A DNA stretch of 64,000 nucleotides from Costus lasius (lineage: Eukaryota > Streptophyta > Magnoliopsida > Zingiberales > Costaceae), in the NCBI GenBank assembly GCA_027563935.2, contig CM050454.1:48884596-48948595 (forward strand). The letters are read 5' to 3'. Below, piece after piece: positions 60,245 to 64,000 of this stretch (within the stretch, counting starts at the first letter, position 1; every line of letters begins with the position of its first letter). A program made the translations under genes and the position numbers. A model generated the notes under the pieces. That model worked only from the letters and a program-made list of their open reading frames with translations, was not told the origin of the DNA and searched no databases.

Positions 60245-60898
60245 GGGGAAAACTAGTTTGATATCAAAACAAGAAGGAGAAAACAGGCGAACCTGACCCA
60301 CCAGAAGGTGGGATTTACTTCAAAATGGAAGAGGAAACAACTTGGAATCGAAGAGACGTCTTCGACCCGAACAACGACGAAGGTGAGGCTCCGGCTCGTC
60401 TTCACACAATGCTGGCGACTTCTAAGCTCACTAGGAGAACTCTCTACACCAAAGAGAACTAAGGAGGAGTGCTGCCAACCCCTCTCTTTTATAAGATAAG
60501 GAGGGGGAACAAGACAAGGGGACAACATCCTAACAAACTAACTACCAAAAAGTGGTCAAGCTGCCACATAAAACAAGAAAGCTCATAGAATCCTACCAAC
60601 TATCAACTATTCCTGCAAGGGCGCAGGTCCTTGGTTCTTCAGCGTACGCATCTTGGCGCAGATGGTTTAGACGTGCTCCGAGTATATCGCGACAAAACAG
60701 CAAAACTTTGAAGTCGTGGGCTGGGCTACCACCGTCGTGGCTCGATCTTGGGTCGTGTTACTAATGAGATTGAGTGGCCCACTTGGAGTTGGATCCTCAG
60801 GGGATTGGCTTGGAACGCCCTTGGGCTACGCTATGCCGGTGTGTACGGAAAGGGGACTAATGACACCCAAGAAGCGATCCGGGGGCATACTTTGGCGC
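60245..60898. other. Unassigned DNA right of Copia F
   Basis: This is the continuation of the flank at 31124. Short open frames on both strands do not resemble anything I know. No LTR ends or repeats seen. Confidence 0.45.
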
Positions 60899-61359
60899 TG
60901 GGATCGTCAGATTTCCATATTGTTGGGCTCCTTTGGCTCATCATTGGGTGGAGCAACATGGTAGGGATGGCGATGAAAGTCGAAGTGGGGTCATCGGGGC
61001 TATAACGAGTCGTCATGGGCGAAAACGACCTGGCCGTGATGGCGAGCACGGCCGTGTTCAGAGTCGCCGTGATTCACAGAATTGAGCACGGCCTGCCCAT
61101 GCTTGGAGTCACGCCCGTGTTTGGTGTCGTCGAGATCCACAGAGGCGGGCACGGCTTGCCCGTGCATGGAGTCACGCCCGTGCTTGGCATCGTCGAAATA
61201 CACATAATCGGGCATGGCTTGCCCGTGCTTGGAGTCACGCCCGTGCTTGGCGTCGTTGAAATCCACATAAGTGGGCACGGCTTGCCTGTGCTTGGAGTCA
61301 CGCCCGTGCTTGGCATTCGCGTCTTCAGGAGACCGTGTCACGGTCGTGATGGGGCGCAC
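60899..61359 (-). repeat. Left arm of an inverted repeat with 63-bp tandem units
   Basis: This arm is the inverted counterpart of 61510-61754 plus 63660-64000. The outer part (GATTTCCATATTGTTGGGCTCCTTTGG) pairs with the window end. The inner part holds four 63-bp units starting at 61084, 61147, 61210 and 61273, each around GGGCACGGCTTGCCCGTG. The minus strand is open for about 119 codons (61359-61000) with the 21-residue repeat KHGRDSKHGQAVPTYVDFND. The first codon is GTG, not ATG, so real translation is doubtful. Confidence 0.8.
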
Positions 61360-61370
61360 GGCCTGGCCGT

Positions 61371-61518
61371 GTCAGTGTCTAGGGAACTCTGACTTGGGTG
61401 AAATTTCTAGGGAAAATTCCTGGGGTCCTAGGGAGTCTCCCCAAGTATCTTTTGGAGGGGTTGGGCCACCCTCAATTGTGTTCATAGGCACGTTTGCTCC
61501 TGCATCACTGTGTGCCCC
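61371..61518 (-). repeat. Gypsy pol-tail core repeat, right copy
   Basis: Reverse-complement match of 30569-30715. On the minus strand the frame reads PTPPKDTWGDSLGPQEFSLE, then a TGA, then HGQAVRPITT and straight into the 21-residue repeats of the left arm. This suggests that the repeats were once an extension of a Gypsy polyprotein tail. Confidence 0.65.
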
Positions 61519-61754
61519 ATCACGACCGTGACACAGTCACCTGTAGACGCAAAAGCCGAACACGGGCATGCTCCTGGTCATGGGCAAGCCGTGCCCGGTA
61601 CTGTGGATTTCAGCAACTCCCATCACGGCCGAGCTCCTGGTCACGGGCAAGCCTTGCCCGACTCTGTGGATTTCGGCCACACTGAACACGGGTGTGCTCC
61701 TGGTCATGGGCAAGCCGTGCCCAGCTCTGTGGATTTCGGCCACACTGAACACGG
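61510..61754 (+). repeat. Right arm of the inverted repeat, first part
   Basis: 63-bp units around GGGCAAGCCGTGCCC begin at 61582, 61645 and 61708. Read on the plus strand they give HGHAPGHGQAVPGTVDF-type 21-residue repeats, the same frame used by the left arm on the minus strand. The arm starts with the same PITTVT phrase as the left arm and is cut at 61754 by a solo LTR. Confidence 0.8.
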
Positions 61755-63654
61755 TGATGACACCAAAATATATAGTATATTTTGTATCATTTTAGATATC
61801 TTTTCATGCTAAATTGAGGATCTTTTACTCATTTTTATGCTGAATTCATCAAATATTGCAAAGTCTACTTCTATTTTGGTTTTTCATGATTTTCAGGTAA
61901 AAAGGCACTATTTTAAGGACTTTTTGACCAAAATCAAAGACATGAAAGAATTACCATCATCAAGAGGAGATCACCTACCAAATTTCATACAAATCGGAGC
62001 AACTCGCCAAAATATGGTAGTGCCGTAATCTATTTTACGGTACTGTATTTTCGTACGCTACCATAAAATCAAAAGCACTGCCGTAATTTGGTGGATTTTC
62101 GGAAAAGAAGATTTTGTGATTTTACGGCATTGCCGTAAATAATTACACGGGCTGTATTTTCCAGACACTTCAGACTAGAGAACGCAAGCGATTTTACAGC
62201 ACTACCGTGAAATATTACACTGCCGTATTTTGGAGCGCATTCAGAATAGAATAAATTGCTAAAATTATGGCACGGCCATAAAATATTCTATGGTACCATA
62301 TTTTGGGCAATTTTTGACCAGAAAACTGCAAAGAAAATACGGCACTATCATATTTTAATTTATGGTACCGTATTTTATACGTGGACGCGCAAGTTTTTTG
62401 GGCTAAAATTTGCGTGGACCATAACCTTTTATCCACACCTCCAAATCAAAACCCGAAAGTTGCTACGAACGCGTCGTTAAGAGAAGAAGACACACGAAGT
62501 AAAAGCCCTAATTATTATCTAGTATTGAGGGAGCAATTGACAAAGAGGTGGTTAGGGTTTGGCCTCGCGCCGAGAGGTGTAGAGAGCACCTCAGGCCGTG
62601 AAATTTACAACGAAGATTTGTCTGGAGTAGGGGAGCACACACCAGAAGTTTTAGAGCTTTTGGAGTCTGATCGGAGGAGAAATCAACAAAACAGCAGGGA
62701 CAGCACTGGTCAAAGGCAATTACGGTGCTGTAATCACCTTTTTTGTAACTTTTCTTCCTTTTTTCGATTTCTAATCTTCTGAAGTTATGGTTTATTGTAA
62801 TCCTTTCACCATGCAAGCTTAGATCTTTTTATGGGACATGGGGTGTAATCCCCTTGGTTTGTTAATGACTATAAAACATTAATTTTTGTCATGATAATTT
62901 TATTATGATAATTTTACTTTTGTGATTGATTGTTCTTTGATTCTCCTTACTTTTATAAATATCAGCATGTTTTAGAATTTTGCAAAATATACCAAGACGT
63001 TGATTGTGAAATTTGGAACCCTAAGAATTATTGAGTTTGGAACTATCGTAAGAGATTAGGTAGCTCTTCGAATTCTGATTTTTAGTGATTTTATTGCCAT
63101 GTTGAGTTTTTGATTGTTTGGATTGAGTTAATGTGTTAGATGTGAAGATCCTACACGAGAGTGAGGATCGGAACGTTGGAAAAGCTTAAGTAGAACCTGT
63201 GTTGAGATTCGGATGCACGAGAGTGATCATTGAGTTTCCACTTGAGATTTTTGACTTAGAATTCGGATGCATGAGAGTGATCCTTGAGTTCTTTGTTCAA
63301 TGATTTACTTATTTTCAGCATTGGATAGATCTTGCACGAGAGTGAGGATTGGTCCTTTGTATGATTGACTGCGCGAGAGCCAGTTGATCCTTTTATGAAG
63401 TAAATTACATCTTTATTATAATGAAAGTTGATTGAGAGCCTTTATTTCTTTCTAGTCATTAGAATCAAGGTGGATGAACGCCTAGTCCCAGTTTTCTTCT
63501 CTGATATTTTCCCGTGTATTTTTTGATAGTTTGATTCACTATTTTTTGATTGCTTAGCTAGCGAGAAAATGATTATTTGGTACTTAACACATAGGTCTCT
63601 GTGGTTCGATATTTTTATTACTTCAAAGTATTCATGCACTTGCGGATTACAACA
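61755..63654 (+). repeat. Athila-type solo LTR with CACGG target duplication
   Basis: 1,900 bp, TGATGACACC...GGATTACAACA. It is flanked by CACGG at 61750-61754 and 63655-63659. It aligns in reverse orientation with D's LTR: the start 'TGATGACAC', the repeated 'TTACGGCANTGCCGTAA' palindromes (about 62020-62390), the run of 'CACGAGAGTGA' phrases (63140-63400), and the end with 'GTGGTTCGATATTTTTATTA'. No internal region or primer site is present, so a former Athila element was reduced to one LTR. Confidence 0.93.
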
Positions 63655-63659
63655 CACGG

Positions 63660-64000
63660 GCGTGCTCCTGGTGATGGGCAAGCCGTGCCTGGTTCTATGG
63701 ATTTCAGCCACACCGAACATGGGCGTGCTCCTGGTCACGGGCAAGTCGTGCCCGGTTCTGTGGATTTCAGCCACACCGAACATGGGCATGCTCCTGGTCA
63801 AGGGCAAGCCGTGCCCGATTCTATGGACTTCGTCCACTCCGAACACCGCCATGCTCAGCATCACGGCCAGGCCATGTCCGCCCCTGGAGATGCGTTGCAG
63901 CCCCGACGACCGCACTTCGAACTGCACCGCCCTCCGTATCATATTGCTCCACCCCATGATGACCCAAAGGAGCCCAACAAGGTGGAAATCCGGTGATCCC
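63660..64000 (+). repeat. Right arm of the inverted repeat, second part
   Basis: The array continues with units at 63676, 63739 and 63802 and a degenerate one near 63865. With the solo LTR and one CACGG discounted, 63676 falls exactly 63 bp after 61708 and the frame is continuous. The frame ends at a TGA at 63994-63996. The last 120 bases pair with 60899-61040, and the arm may run on past the window. Confidence 0.8.

Overview
This window is plant nuclear DNA made almost entirely of LTR retrotransposons inserted into one another. I see no convincing host gene, rRNA, tRNA or CRISPR array. The evidence for a flowering-plant genome is: Ty1/copia elements primed by initiator tRNA-Met (TGGTATCAGAGC); a Tekay/Del-like chromovirus with a C-terminal chromodomain-like region; and Athila-type Gypsy elements with a tRNA-Asp-like primer site and an ORF1-like gene. 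The species cannot be told from what I can read. Letters A to I are local names given here.

Left third (1-16331). The 3' end of Copia copy A (+, 1-2876) has landed in the reverse transcriptase of an older, different Copia, B (-, 2877-9421). B lies in the pol C-terminus of a decayed Gypsy, C (-, 9422-14967). The gag of C also carries a solo LTR of the A family with a 5-bp ATGAA target duplication (13035-14757). C is followed by a fragment of an Athila-like LTR end and a 5'-truncated B-type LTR (15010-16331).

Middle (16332-31124). An Athila-type Gypsy, D (-), keeps its gag, primer site and 5' LTR. That LTR is split by a complete A-family Copia, E (-, 18441-27552, duplication ATTAC). Next to D lie a decayed Athila ORF1-like gene (-), Athila-type noncoding DNA with a 66-bp array of perfect or near-perfect palindromes, and a Gypsy pol-tail core repeat.

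Right half (31125-60239) is a three-level nest with every target duplication preserved. Copia F (GAAAG) contains Copia G (ATAGT), which contains Gypsy I (AAGTC). Gypsy I has 3,621-bp LTRs with an eight-copy 76-bp array, and an internal deletion that joins gag directly to mid reverse transcriptase.

Far right (60240-64000). A divergent, inverted pair of 63-bp (21-codon) repeat arms surrounds a copy of the pol-tail core. An Athila solo LTR (61755-63654, duplication CACGG) sits inside one arm, exactly in register with the repeats.

Copies A, E, F, G and the solo LTR at 13035-14757 form one Copia family (LTR about 1.65-1.72 kb, starting TGTTGGGGTATGCCC). Its polyprotein runs gag, zinc knuckle, protease, integrase, reverse transcriptase, RNase H. 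Every copy whose full coding region is visible is broken by stops, frameshifts or insertions; the visible part of A is open. LTR pairs differ by well under 1.1% by my eye count, so most of this structure is recent.
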